Positions 1 to 9,700 of a DNA stretch of 64,000 nt are shown one piece after another; position 1 is the first letter of the stretch; every line of letters starts with the position of its first letter. The stretch covers positions 310,583 through 374,582 of the forward strand of contig NZ_CADFDU010000005.1 in assembly GCF_902833045.1 (NCBI RefSeq), read 5' to 3'. Made by a program: the position numbers and the translations under genes. Under the pieces are notes generated by a model that worked only from the letters and a program-made list of their open reading frames with translations, was not told the DNA's origin and did no database searches. Source of the DNA: Burkholderia sp. BCC0322 (lineage in GTDB: Bacteria; Pseudomonadota; Gammaproteobacteria; Burkholderiales; Burkholderiaceae).

Positions 1-888
1 AACCGCGCGGCGCCGCTCGTGATCGTGTCGCTCGGGATGACGCTCGTGATCGCGACCCGCGGGATCGACATCTCGGTCGGCGCGATCGTCGCGATCGCGG
101 GGGCGGCCGCGGCGATCGTGCTCGACGCGGATCCGTCGCGGGTCGGCCTGGCGCTGGCCGCGGCGCTCGGCGTCGGGCTGCTGGCCGGCGCATGGAACGG
201 GCTGCTGGTGGCGTTCGTCGGGATGCAGCCGATCATCGCGACGCTGATCCTGATGGTGGCCGGCCGCGGCGTCGCGCAACTGCTGACGGGCGGCCAGATC
301 ATCCCGATCGGCGCGCCCGGCTACCTCGCGCTCGGCGGCGGCTATCTCGCGGCCGCGCCGTGCGCGGTGTGGATCGCCGTCGCGACGATCGCCGCGACCG
401 CGCTGCTGGTGAACCGCACGGCGCTCGGGCTGTTCATCCGTGCGATCGGCGTGAACCCGGTCGCGACACGGCTCGTCGGGCTGCGCTCGGGCGCGGTCGT
501 GTTCGGCGTGTATCTGTGCTGCGGCGTGATGTCGGCACTCGCGGGCATCCTGGCAAGCTCGAACGTGCGCAGCGCCGACGGCAACAATGCGGGGCTGCTG
601 CTCGAGCTCGATGCGATCCTCGCGGTGACGCTCGGCGGCACATCGCTGCTCGGTGGCCGTTTCAGCCTCGCCGGCTCGGTGCTCGGCGCGCTGATCATCC
701 AGACGCTGACCTACACGACCTATTCGATCGGCGTGCCGCCGGAGGCGACGCTCGTCGTCAAGGCGGTCGTCGTGATCGTCGTGACGCTGATCCAGTCGGA
801 CGCGGCGCGCGCGCTGGTCGTCCGGCACGCGTCGCGGTTGCTGTCTTCCGCGCGTTCGCGCGCCACTTCCGGAGCGACGCCGCGATGA
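1..888 (+). CDS. ytfT: Sugar ABC transporter permease, YtfT/RbsC type (5' end outside window)
   Basis: Inner-membrane permease subunit of a ribose/galactofuranose-type ABC importer. The reading frame is open from base 1, so the N-terminus lies upstream and the visible 295 codons are the C-terminal part. The segment reads as a chain of hydrophobic helices. It carries the family motif 'TRGIDISVGAIVAI' near its start and 'LGGTSLLGGRFS' late in the protein, both typical of the BPD_transp_2 (RbsC/AraH) family. The next permease starts at 885, overlapping this stop as ATGA, so the two are translationally coupled. Paired RbsC-like permeases in tandem match the YtfT-YjfF arrangement; the substrate (galactofuranose or another sugar) is inferred from that pairing alone. 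The ATPase and binding protein would lie upstream. Confidence 0.85.
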   Translation, partial: NRAAPLVIVSLGMTLVIATRGIDISVGAIVAIAGAAAAIVLDADPSRVGLALAAALGVGLLAGAWNGLLVAFVGMQPIIATLILMVAGRGVAQLLTGGQIIPIGAPGYLALGGGYLAAAPCAVWIAVATIAATALLVNRTALGLFIRAIGVNPVATRLVGLRSGAVVFGVYLCCGVMSALAGILASSNVRSADGNNAGLLLELDAILAVTLGGTSLLGGRFSLAGSVLGALIIQTLTYTTYSIGVPPEATLVVKAVVVIVVTLIQSDAARALVVRHASRLLSSARSRATSGATPR

Positions 889-1973
889 ACCGATTCCTTG
901 GCCGGCTCGCCGACCCGCGCACGCTGCCGATCGTCGTGACGATCGTGCTGTTCGCCGCGCTGTTCGGCTTCGGGTCCGTGACCTACACGGGCTTTTTCTC
1001 GATGCAGGTGCTGACCGGGTTGCTCGTCGACAATGCATTCCTGTTGATCGTCGCGATCGGGATGACGTTCGTGATCGTGTCGGGCGGGATCGACCTGTCG
1101 GTCGGTTCGGTCGTCGCGCTGACGACGATCTTCTGCGCGGTCGGCGCCGAGCGGCTGCACTGGCCCGTGTGGGCGATCGTGCCGCTGGTGCTCGCGTTCG
1201 GCGCGCTGTATGGCGCGGCGATGGGCGCGTTGATCCATTGTTTCCGGCTGCAACCGTTCATCGTCACGCTGGCCGGGATGTTCCTCGCGCGCGGCGCGTG
1301 CTTCCTGATCACGACGCAGTCGATCACGATCAACGAGCCGGTGTTTCATGCGATCGCGGGCTTCAGCGTGCCGGTCGGCGGCGGGATGCTGAGCGCCGGC
1401 GCGCTGATCGCGCTCGCGACGCTGGCCGGCGCGATCTACGTCGCGCATTTCACGCGCTTCGGCCGCAACGTCTACGCGATCGGCGGCAACGAGCGTTCGG
1501 CGCTGCTGATGGGGTTGCCGGTCGCACGCACGAAGATCGGCGTCTATGCGCTGAGCGGCTTCTGTTCGGCGCTCGGCGGCGTGGTGTTCACGCTGTACGT
1601 GCTGTCGGGTTACGGGTTGCAGGCGCAGGGGATGGAGCTCGACGCGATCGCCGCGACCGTGATCGGCGGCACGCTGCTCACGGGCGGCGTGGGCTACGTG
1701 GTCGGCTCGGTGTTCGGCGTCGGCATCCTCGGCACGATCCAGGTGCTGATCACGTTCGACGGCACGTTGAGTTCGTGGTGGACGCGGATCGTGATCGGCG
1801 CGCTGCTGTGCGTGTTCTGCGTGCTGCAACGGGTGATCGAACGGCACGCAGCGCGGCGGCGCACGGGCGGCACGGGGCTCGGCGCACCGAGCCCGACACG
1901 CGACCCGGTGCGGGCGCGGCCGGCATCGCCCGACGAGGGCGACGCGCTGGTTTCGACGATGCGGCGGCTGTAG
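885..1973 (+). CDS. yjfF: Sugar ABC transporter permease YjfF
   Basis: Second permease subunit of the same importer, 362 residues, normal for the family. ATG at 885 lies inside the ytfT stop (ATGA overlap). Hydrophobic segments run throughout. The motif 'VSGGIDLSVGSVVAL' (about residues 65-79) and 'IGGTLLTGGVGYVVGS' (about 265-280) are diagnostic for BPD_transp_2 permeases. The last 50 residues are hydrophilic, rich in Arg, Pro and Gly, and probably a cytoplasmic tail. It is the last gene of the operon; the next gene (2111-4459) is on the opposite strand and converges on it. Function in sugar uptake is secure as a family call; the exact substrate is inferred. Confidence 0.87.
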   Translation: MNRFLGRLADPRTLPIVVTIVLFAALFGFGSVTYTGFFSMQVLTGLLVDNAFLLIVAIGMTFVIVSGGIDLSVGSVVALTTIFCAVGAERLHWPVWAIVPLVLAFGALYGAAMGALIHCFRLQPFIVTLAGMFLARGACFLITTQSITINEPVFHAIAGFSVPVGGGMLSAGALIALATLAGAIYVAHFTRFGRNVYAIGGNERSALLMGLPVARTKIGVYALSGFCSALGGVVFTLYVLSGYGLQAQGMELDAIAATVIGGTLLTGGVGYVVGSVFGVGILGTIQVLITFDGTLSSWWTRIVIGALLCVFCVLQRVIERHAARRRTGGTGLGAPSPTRDPVRARPASPDEGDALVSTMRRL

Positions 1974-2110
1974 CGCGCGCATCGTCCGGCGGGCGGAGCG
2001 GCACAAGGCGTCCTGACGTGCCGGTCGGCGGTGCGCCGATGCGCGGGCGGTCGCCTCCGGCGGCCGGCCGGTGCCCGATCGGCGCGTGAGCGATGCGGCG
2101 GACCGTGCTG

Positions 2111-4459
2111 TCAGGCCGGCCCGGCGGTGTCGGCTTCAGCGTCGAACGCCGCGGCGGCGCTGCGCGCATGTTTCAGCGAGCCGGCCAGTTTTCCGATCGC
2201 GTCCAGGTCCAGGGCATCGAGGTGTTCGTGTACGTCTCGCACGAAGGGCGCGTAATCCGGCTCGTCCGCGTACTGGCCGAGCCATGCCTCGATATCGGTC
2301 AGCTGCCCGTTGTCGGCCAGCAGGATCAGGTGGTCGAGCGCCTCGTCGGGCGGGCACGGCATCGCGGGCGCGGGGAGATCCGGTTCGGCATCGCCGTCCG
2401 GCTGAAACCGCCGGACGAGTTCCGGCACCGGCACGAGCGCGTGCCCGACGGCCGGCGCGACGATCGCGAACGAGAATGCCGTGCCGACGCCCGGCTGGCT
2501 GGCCACGGCCAGCTCGCCCCCCATCGCGCCGACGATGCGCTGCGCGATGAACAGGCCGAGCCCGGTGCCGCCGTTCACGGCCTGCACCTGCTGGTACGCG
2601 CGGAAGATGTCGCGGTTTCCGCTGACGTCGATCCCGATGCCCGTATCGGCCACCTCGAACAGCAGGCGCCAGGTGTCGCCTTCGCGCGCGGCATGAATCG
2701 ACAGCGTGACCGTGCCGTCGCGCGTGAACTTCGACGCGTTGGACAACAGGTTGAGCAACACCTGCTGCAGGCGCATGCCGTCGATCGACACCGTGCGCGG
2801 CAGCGGCGTGGCCGGCCGGTAGACGAACCGGTTGTCCTGTTGCGCGCACAGCGCGACCGCGTAGTGGCCGATATCGTCGAGCAGGCCGGGCAGGTCGGTC
2901 GCGTCCGGCGACACGCCGAGCGGCTGCAGCTCGGCCTTCGTGAACGCGAGCAGTTCGTCGATCAGCGTGAGCTGGTAGCGGATGCTGCGGTCGATCGACC
3001 GGATCAGCCGCGCCTGGCCGCGCGTCGCGCCTTGCAGCAGCAGCTTCGCGTAGCCGTTGATCGTGGACAGCGGCGCGCGCAGGTCGTGGCTGACGTAGCC
3101 GAGCGTCTCGATCTTCTGCTGCATGTGGGTCGTCACCTGTTGCAGCGCGTCGTTGAGCGCGAGTGTGCGTCGTGCGACTTCGTCGCGCAGGCGATCCTGT
3201 TCGGTGAGCTGCCAATGCTCGAGCCGCTTCCTCGCCTCGGTGCGCTGGCGGCCGACGTGGTGGATCCATGCGGCCAGCACCAGCAGGTGCGTGGCGAGAC
3301 CGACGATCGCGATGACGGGGTTCGGGAAGATGTCGGATTTCAGCCAGGCGAGCGCGGGCGGCAGCGTGTTCATGCCGTCGAGCACGCGGATCAGCATGTT
3401 GAAGGTGGCGAAGGCGATCGCAATCAGCATCACGCGGCCGGTCGGCGTCCGGCGAATCGCGAGCACCAGCGCGACGCTGATGTTGACGATCCCGACCAAC
3501 GCGTTCAGCCGCAGGCAGAACCACGTGAACGTCAGCAGGTCGCCGCACGCGGCGCCGACCATGCCGACGCCTTCGAGCGCGAGGAATGCCGTGTAGATCG
3601 CGCGCATCGGCAGCTTCGCCTGCTCGCGCCGGGCGACCATCAGGATGAACACGATGAAGCAGGAGATCGCCAGGTACGCGAAGACGATTTCGCCGCGCGC
3701 CGACCATTCACGCAGCGCAGGCGGCAACGCCGTCGCCAGGTAGCCGCGGTAAGCCGCTTCGAACAGCGTCGTGCCCAGCGCCACCGCGGCCAGCACGTGG
3801 AACACGCCGCTGCGCGAAAAGAACCCGATCAGCAGTGCGCACCACACGAGCGCGAGCAGCCCGCCGAAGAAGCCGAAGTCCCACATCGTCGCGCGCCGTT
3901 CCAGCGCATCCCATGCCGCGCGCGTGAACGCGGCCGGCGCAAGCCGCATTTCCTTGCGCGACGTGACGCGGATCAGGACGGGGAGGCTTTCGCCGGCGCG
4001 CAACGTGACGTCGAGCGTCGGGTAGCGCGAGGGCGGCCCGGCGGCACTACCGCCGGCGCCGGCGGCCGGAAAGCGGCGGTCGAGCGTCCACCGGCCGTTC
4101 CGGCCGATATAGAAGTCCGCCTGGTCGACGCGCGCGTCGCGAATCGCGAGCACCAGCGGGTGGGCGGCGTCGTCGCGGTTGGTCAGTGTTGCGCGGATCC
4201 ACCACGCCGATCGCGAGAACTCGATGTTGAACGACGACGTGCCGGCCACCGGTGTGCGATGAACCGGATCGGCGAGCCGTGCGGCCGCCTGATCGGCGGA
4301 CATCGTCGTGCTCGCGTCCTCGAATACCGATACGGCGTCCAGTTGCGCGGGGTTCGGCGTCGGCGCGGCGCGCGCCGTCGCGCAGGTGACGGCCATCGCG
4401 AGCAGAAGCAGCAGCGTCGCGCGACATCCGGCTGCCCATGCCGCGTGGCGCCTACCCAT
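2111..4459 (-). CDS. 7TMR-DISM sensor histidine kinase
   Basis: Membrane sensor kinase of 782 residues. A signal peptide (about 1-31, hydrophobic core LLLLLAMAV) is followed by a periplasmic DISMED2-like domain (about 40-190), seven predicted membrane helices (about 205-400), a short coiled segment, a HisKA domain with 'YVSHDLRAPLSTINGY' and phospho-acceptor His458, and a HATPase_c domain showing N ('NLLSNASKF'), G1 ('DTGIGI') and G2 ('GTGLGLF') boxes. About 110 further helical residues at the C-terminus have no motif I recognise. The ATG at 4459 overlaps the end of the response regulator gene by 8 bases, so the pair is one operon. DISM receptors usually sense carbohydrates or other small ligands. 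Lying between a sugar importer and an adhesin, it may control either; that is inference. Confidence 0.88.
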   Translation of the reverse strand: MGRRHAAWAAGCRATLLLLLAMAVTCATARAAPTPNPAQLDAVSVFEDASTTMSADQAAARLADPVHRTPVAGTSSFNIEFSRSAWWIRATLTNRDDAAHPLVLAIRDARVDQADFYIGRNGRWTLDRRFPAAGAGGSAAGPPSRYPTLDVTLRAGESLPVLIRVTSRKEMRLAPAAFTRAAWDALERRATMWDFGFFGGLLALVWCALLIGFFSRSGVFHVLAAVALGTTLFEAAYRGYLATALPPALREWSARGEIVFAYLAISCFIVFILMVARREQAKLPMRAIYTAFLALEGVGMVGAACGDLLTFTWFCLRLNALVGIVNISVALVLAIRRTPTGRVMLIAIAFATFNMLIRVLDGMNTLPPALAWLKSDIFPNPVIAIVGLATHLLVLAAWIHHVGRQRTEARKRLEHWQLTEQDRLRDEVARRTLALNDALQQVTTHMQQKIETLGYVSHDLRAPLSTINGYAKLLLQGATRGQARLIRSIDRSIRYQLTLIDELLAFTKAELQPLGVSPDATDLPGLLDDIGHYAVALCAQQDNRFVYRPATPLPRTVSIDGMRLQQVLLNLLSNASKFTRDGTVTLSIHAAREGDTWRLLFEVADTGIGIDVSGNRDIFRAYQQVQAVNGGTGLGLFIAQRIVGAMGGELAVASQPGVGTAFSFAIVAPAVGHALVPVPELVRRFQPDGDAEPDLPAPAMPCPPDEALDHLILLADNGQLTDIEAWLGQYADEPDYAPFVRDVHEHLDALDLDAIGKLAGSLKHARSAAAAFDAEADTAGPA

Positions 4460-5288
4460 CGTGATGGTGCTCCGCGGGTGCGACGGCAGGGGCATTGACC
4501 GCATGGCGCTGGCGCCGCCAGTCGGACGGCGTGCTGCCGAAGCGTTCGCGGAACGCGGTCGCGAAGTTGCCGGGCGTGGAAAAGCCGATTTCCTCGGCGA
4601 TGTCGCCGATCCCCATCGACGTCTCCGCCAGGAAGTGCATCGCGGCGCGCAGGCGCGTGTCGCGCAGATATTCGAACACGGTCTGGCCGAGATGGTCGCG
4701 GAACACGCGGGACAGGCGCTTTTCGTGCGTACCGACCTGCCTGGCGAGTTCCTCGAGCGCCGGCGGATGGCGCAGGTCGCGCAGCAGGACCTCGGACGCC
4801 GCGCGCACGAGGGCCGCATCGGGGTTGTCGGGCAGCTCGGGCAGATGGGCGAACGGCTGGCTGCGCCGCGCCCGTTTCAGGTGATTGCGGATCCGGGCCA
4901 GCACTTCGGTCGGCTCGAACGGCTTGATGATGTAGTCGATCGCGCCCGTTTCGAGCCCGGCGATGCGATCCGCGAGATCGCCCGCGGCCGTCAGGATGAT
5001 GACCGGGATCGATTGCGTCGAAGGCGTCGACGCCAGCAGCCGGCACGCGGCGAAGCCGTCCATGCGCGGCATGCGGACATCCATCAGGATCAGGTCGGGC
5101 GCGATCGCCTGGGCACGGTGATAGGCCTGCAGCCCGTCGAACGCGACGCTGATCCGGCACCGTGCGGCACGCAGGATTTCGGTCAGGAGTCGCAGGTCGT
5201 TCGGGCGATCGTCGACGACAAGAATATGGGCGTCAGCGAGATCCGGCGTGGGACGAGGCGACGCCGAACTGGACAAGCGGGATGACAT
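4452..5288 (-). CDS. Response regulator: receiver plus AraC-type DNA-binding domain
   Basis: 278-residue partner of the kinase at 2111-4459. The receiver domain (about 20-137) has acidic pair D26/D27, phospho-acceptor Asp70 in 'LILMDVRMP', Thr100 and Lys122 in 'IKPFEP'. The AraC/XylS helix-turn-helix pair occupies about 165-265, with 'DIAEEIGFSTPGNFATAFRERFG' as the second HTH. I chose the ATG at 5288 because the receiver fold starts about 20 residues later; the frame stays open to 5423 but adds only unconserved residues. This unusual receiver-AraC architecture is known from DISM-type systems. It is divergently arranged, across 1.4 kb of non-coding DNA, from the autotransporter gene at 6731, a candidate target. 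Confidence 0.87.
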   Translation of the reverse strand: MSSRLSSSASPRPTPDLADAHILVVDDRPNDLRLLTEILRAARCRISVAFDGLQAYHRAQAIAPDLILMDVRMPRMDGFAACRLLASTPSTQSIPVIILTAAGDLADRIAGLETGAIDYIIKPFEPTEVLARIRNHLKRARRSQPFAHLPELPDNPDAALVRAASEVLLRDLRHPPALEELARQVGTHEKRLSRVFRDHLGQTVFEYLRDTRLRAAMHFLAETSMGIGDIAEEIGFSTPGNFATAFRERFGSTPSDWRRQRHAVNAPAVAPAEHHHDG

Positions 5289-6730
5289 GGTTGCGGACGC
5301 GTTGGAAGGGTGGCCGGTCAGAGTGAGCGCATCGCTGTCTGTGCGATTGTTGCAAAAAATTATATGCCGACAACAGCGCATGTTGTGAGGATTCCGTGCG
5401 ACCCGTGGGGGCTTGCGCGACAAGGTGTTGCGTGTCGGCTGCCACCGCGTTCGGCCGAATGAAACGGAAGCGGGAAAACGTGCCGAATTGATTTTTAATG
5501 ATCGGTCTTTATTTCCGGATCAATTCTGAAAAATTCTATTTTGTACGAGTGAAGAATCAGTTGACCGTGCGGCCGGAGGTTGGCGTGTGCAATGTAAAGC
5601 AGATGAAGGGTGTGTAGTTTGACCGATTAATTTTTTGTCGATTCCTGGTTGGAATCATGTTAGTCAGGAAGTCGCTTTTTGCACCGGAATGTATGAATGT
5701 AAATGCCGTCCGCTCGGGAAAAGGATTTTTCCGCTCGGGAAAAGATTCGTTCGGACGGATACCCGCACACTAGCCCCGGCGCGGCTGGAATCGGTTCTTC
5801 CGATGCGGACGAGATCGCGCGGATCGCATGTCGAAGTTCCATCCAGGTGCATGCGATACCAATGTGACATTGCATGATGTAATTCCCATGATCCGGGATT
5901 GCGGCGGTGAACGAATAACTGGCACGAGGGTAATCAAAATTTCATAATTCGCCGAATACGTTGTCATATAAGAGAAATCGGTGAATTCTGGAATTCGGTT
6001 GGGTGTGTGATACCGGTCGAGACGAAATCGTCAAGGAAATTCGATCGATTCATTCGGTGCAGGGGTCGTCCGGCAAATCGTCGATGCTGTTCCGGAAATC
6101 CGGAAAAAGCGTTTGAATGCCGGACGGAACGGGTGAGTGGCTGCGCGTTGGCCGTCCGAGGGTTCGATCCATCGGGGGGCGGCCGCGCGCGGTGCGCTCT
6201 CGAATCAGGCGGGCACGAAAACGATGAGCACAGCAGGCACGACAGGCCAACGCCCCGGTTCGCACGAACCGGCGGCGCATGCTTCAGTCCCGGGGATCGC
6301 ATGGCGTCATCCTCCTCCTGAATGAAGCAGGGCGGGCCGCCCCCGGGTGCGGGCCGGCTTCCGCCATCCGGCGTCCGAGTGACGCTTTCCCACGAGAGTC
6401 AAGATCGTCGCTGATCCGGCGCGATGGCGCACGCGCACGCGCGCGCGGAAGAGCGGCGCGCATGTTGCCGCCCGGCCTGCCGCGTCGGCGTCCATGATTC
6501 GATAACTGCGATCGTCGCGTTGCATCGTGTCGACGGACACGGGCGGCGTGCGGTCGCGCGATCGCGAGGTCCATCGCGAGTGTCGTGCAGCGTTACCCGG
6601 CTGTTTAGTTAGTGATCCAAAGTGAAAGGCGACGCGTCGCGAGGCGGACGGGAATGTGCGGAGGGTGTTCTCGCCGGCCGCCGCGTTCGACGTTGCGTCA
6701 TCCAGCACATGAGAACCGAGGGAAGACAAG
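5289..6730. promoter_or_regulatory. 1.4 kb non-coding region between the two-component system and the adhesin
   Basis: No convincing gene: reading frames here are short, overlapping on both strands and lack recognisable protein features. Base composition drops sharply between about 5440 and 6050 (AT-rich runs such as ttatttccggatcaattctgaaa), then returns to high GC. A 14 bp direct repeat lies at 5710 and 5731. The AT-rich part probably carries the divergent promoters and may be a target for H-NS-like silencing; that is inference. Confidence 0.5.
5710..5744. repeat. Pair of 14 bp direct repeats
   Basis: CCGCTCGGGAAAAG occurs at 5710-5723 and again at 5731-5744, 21 bp apart, which is two helical turns. 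Exact spacing of this type is common for tandem operator half-sites, such as those of response regulators. Here it lies between the response regulator gene and the autotransporter gene. Confidence 0.6.
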
Positions 6731-9700
6731 ATGAACAAGTCGTTCAAGTCGATCTGGAACGAAGCATTGGGAGCCTGGGTTGCGGCTTCGGAGCTTGATC
6801 GCGCGCGCGGAAAGCGCGTCGCGTCGTCGCGTGGCACGCCGGCGCGTGCCATGGACGGAGGAGTCGCGGCCTGCGCGGGCGCGCCTTCGGCCCCGTCGCT
6901 CAGGCGGCTCACCGTGCTGATGGCGTCAGCGTATCTCGCGCTGTTCCATGCCGGCGCGCACGCGCAGTACCAGCCGGATGGCGGCTCGGCTACCGGCGGT
7001 GTCACGTCGATCGCGATCGGCGTCGGTTCGAGTGCCGCGCAGCAGAATTCCACGGCGCTGGGCAACCTTTCGACGGCGCAGGGCTTGTCGGCCACGGCGC
7101 TCGGCCCGGGTGCGCATGCGATGGCGGACGGTTCGACGGCCGTCGGCATCAACGCGCAGGCGACCGGCGTCAACAGTACATCGATGGGCGTGCAGGCGAT
7201 CGGGTCGGGCAACTACGCGGTCGCGCTCGGCAACCAGTCGAATGCGACGCAAACCGGATCGGTGGCGCTGGGCAGCGGGTCGTCCGCAACCGGCGTGTCG
7301 GCCATCGGGCTCGGCAACAATGCGACGGCTTCCGGCCAGTATGCCGCCGCGCTGGGCCTCGGGGCCGTCTCGTCCGGCATTGCCAGCGTCGCGCTCGGCT
7401 ATTCGTCGCAAGCCATCAATCAAGGCGCGATCGCGCTCGGCAATCAGTCGACGAGTTCGGGCGCGGCCGGGGTTGCCGTGGGGAGCGGTGCGCTGGCGAC
7501 CGGCAATTCCGGCGTCGCGATGGGCGTCAATGCCGGCGCGAAAGGCGCGACGTCGATCGCGATCGGCTGGGGCGGGACAGCCGGCGTACCGGGTTCGGGC
7601 ACGCAGTCGCTCGGCACCAGTTCGATCGCGCTGGGCTCGAAAACGACGGCAGGCGCCGACAACGCCCAGGCGTACGGCTTGAGCGCCAATGCGTCGGGTG
7701 TCAGTTCCGTTGCGATGGGCGTTCAGTCGACGGCGACGCAGCAGTTTGCGGTCGCGCTCGGCGATCTTGCGCTCGCGACCGGCGTGTCGGCGACTGCATT
7801 GGGCTCGGGTGCGACGGCGTCAGCCACGAACGCGACGGCCATCGGCATCAACAGCGTCGCGGCGGCGGCTTCCACCGTGGCGATCGGCGACAGCAACTCG
7901 GTCGCGGCCGCGGCGGGGGCGGGCTCGATTGCCGCCGGCAACAACTCGAAGGTGCTCGGCGGTATCGGCGCCGTCGCGCTCGGCGCGGGCCAGACGGTCA
8001 GCGGCAACGGCGCGGTGGCGATCGGCGATCCCAGTACCGCGATCGGCACCGGCGCGGTCACGGCCGGTTCGAACAACACGGCGAACGGCGACGGCGCGGT
8101 GGCGATCGGCAATTCGAACAACGCGCAGGGCGCCGGCTCGCTCGCGCTCGGCAACACGTCGACGGCCGCGGCTGCCGGTGCGGTGGCGTTCGGTGCATCG
8201 GCGGTGGCGAACAATACCGGCGATGTCGCGCTCGGCTCGGGCTCGACGACGGCCGCGCCGAATCCGACGGCAAGCGCGACGATCGGCGGCGTGACTTACA
8301 CGTTCAAAGGCACGACGCCGGCGAGCGTCGTCAGCGTCGGCGCGGCGGGCACCGAGCGCCAGATCACCAATGTCGCGGCCGGGCGCATCAACGCCGCGAG
8401 CACGGATGCGATCAACGGGTCGCAGCTCGATGCGACGAACCAGGCGGTGAATTCGCTGTCGACGTCGACGGCGTCGAGCGTCGGTTCGTTGTCGACGGGG
8501 GTGTCGTCGTTGTCGACCGGGTTGTCGTCGGCCAACAGCTCGATCACGTCGCTTTCCACGTCGGCTTCGACGGGTATCAGCTCGTTGTCGACGGGGTTGA
8601 GCTCGACCAGCAGCGCCGTCACGTCGTTGTCGACGTCCGCATCGACGGGCCTGTCGTCGGCCAATAGTGCGATCACGTCGCTGTCCACGTCGACTTCGAC
8701 CGGCATCGGTTCGCTGTCGACGGGGTTGAGTTCGACCAACAGCGCGGTGACGTCGTTGTCGACTTCGACGTCGACCGGCATCAGCTCGTTGTCGACGGGC
8801 TTGAGTTCGACCAACAGTTCGGTGACGTCGCTGTCGACATCCACGTCGACCGGATTGTCGTCCGCCAATAGCGCCATCACGTCGTTGTCGACTTCGACGT
8901 CGACGGGCATCACCTCGCTGTCGACGGGGCTGAGTTCGACCAACAGCGCGGTGACGTCATTGTCGACCTCCACGTCGACCGGATTGTCGTCGGCCAACAG
9001 CGCGATCACGTCGTTGTCGACTTCGACGTCGACGGGCATCACCTCGTTGTCGACGGGGCTGAGTTCGACCAACAGCGCGGTCACGTCGCTGTCGACCTCC
9101 ACGTCGACCATCGTCGGTTCGCTGTCCACGGGGTTGAGTTCGACGAACAGTGCGGTGACGTCGTTGTCGACCTCTACGTCGACGATCGTCGGTTCGCTGT
9201 CCACGGGGCTGAGTTCGACCAACAGCGCGGTGACGTCGCTATCGACGTCCACGTCGACGATCGTCGGTTCGCTGTCCACGGGGCTGAGCTCGACCAACAG
9301 CACGGTGACGTCGCTGTCCACGTCGACGTCGACCAGCATCAACTCGCTGTCCACGGGACTGAGCTCGACGAACAGCGCGGTGACGTCGTTGTCGACCTCG
9401 ACCTCGACGATCGTCGGTTCGTTGTCCACCGGCGTCGTATCGCTGTCCACCGGCCTGAGCACGACCAACAGCAACGTCACGTCGCTGTCGACCGCGACAT
9501 CGACGAGCATCGGTTCGCTGTCGACCGGGCTCAGTTCGACGACCAGCTCGATCGCGTCGCTGTCGACTTCGACCTCGACGACCGTCGGCTCGCTGTCCAC
9601 CGGGCTGTCGAGCACGAACAGCAACTTGACGTCGCTGTCCACCGCGACATCGACGGGCATCGGTTCGCTGTCGACCGGCCTCAGCTCGATCGCCAGCAAC

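Noticed and set aside
2093-4498. 801-codon plus-strand open frame opposite the histidine kinase
   Set aside because: Shadow of the kinase gene; low complexity, no domains.
8455-9690. CRISPR-like array
   Set aside because: Repeats are in-frame protein-coding modules with no constant repeat-unique spacer alternation.
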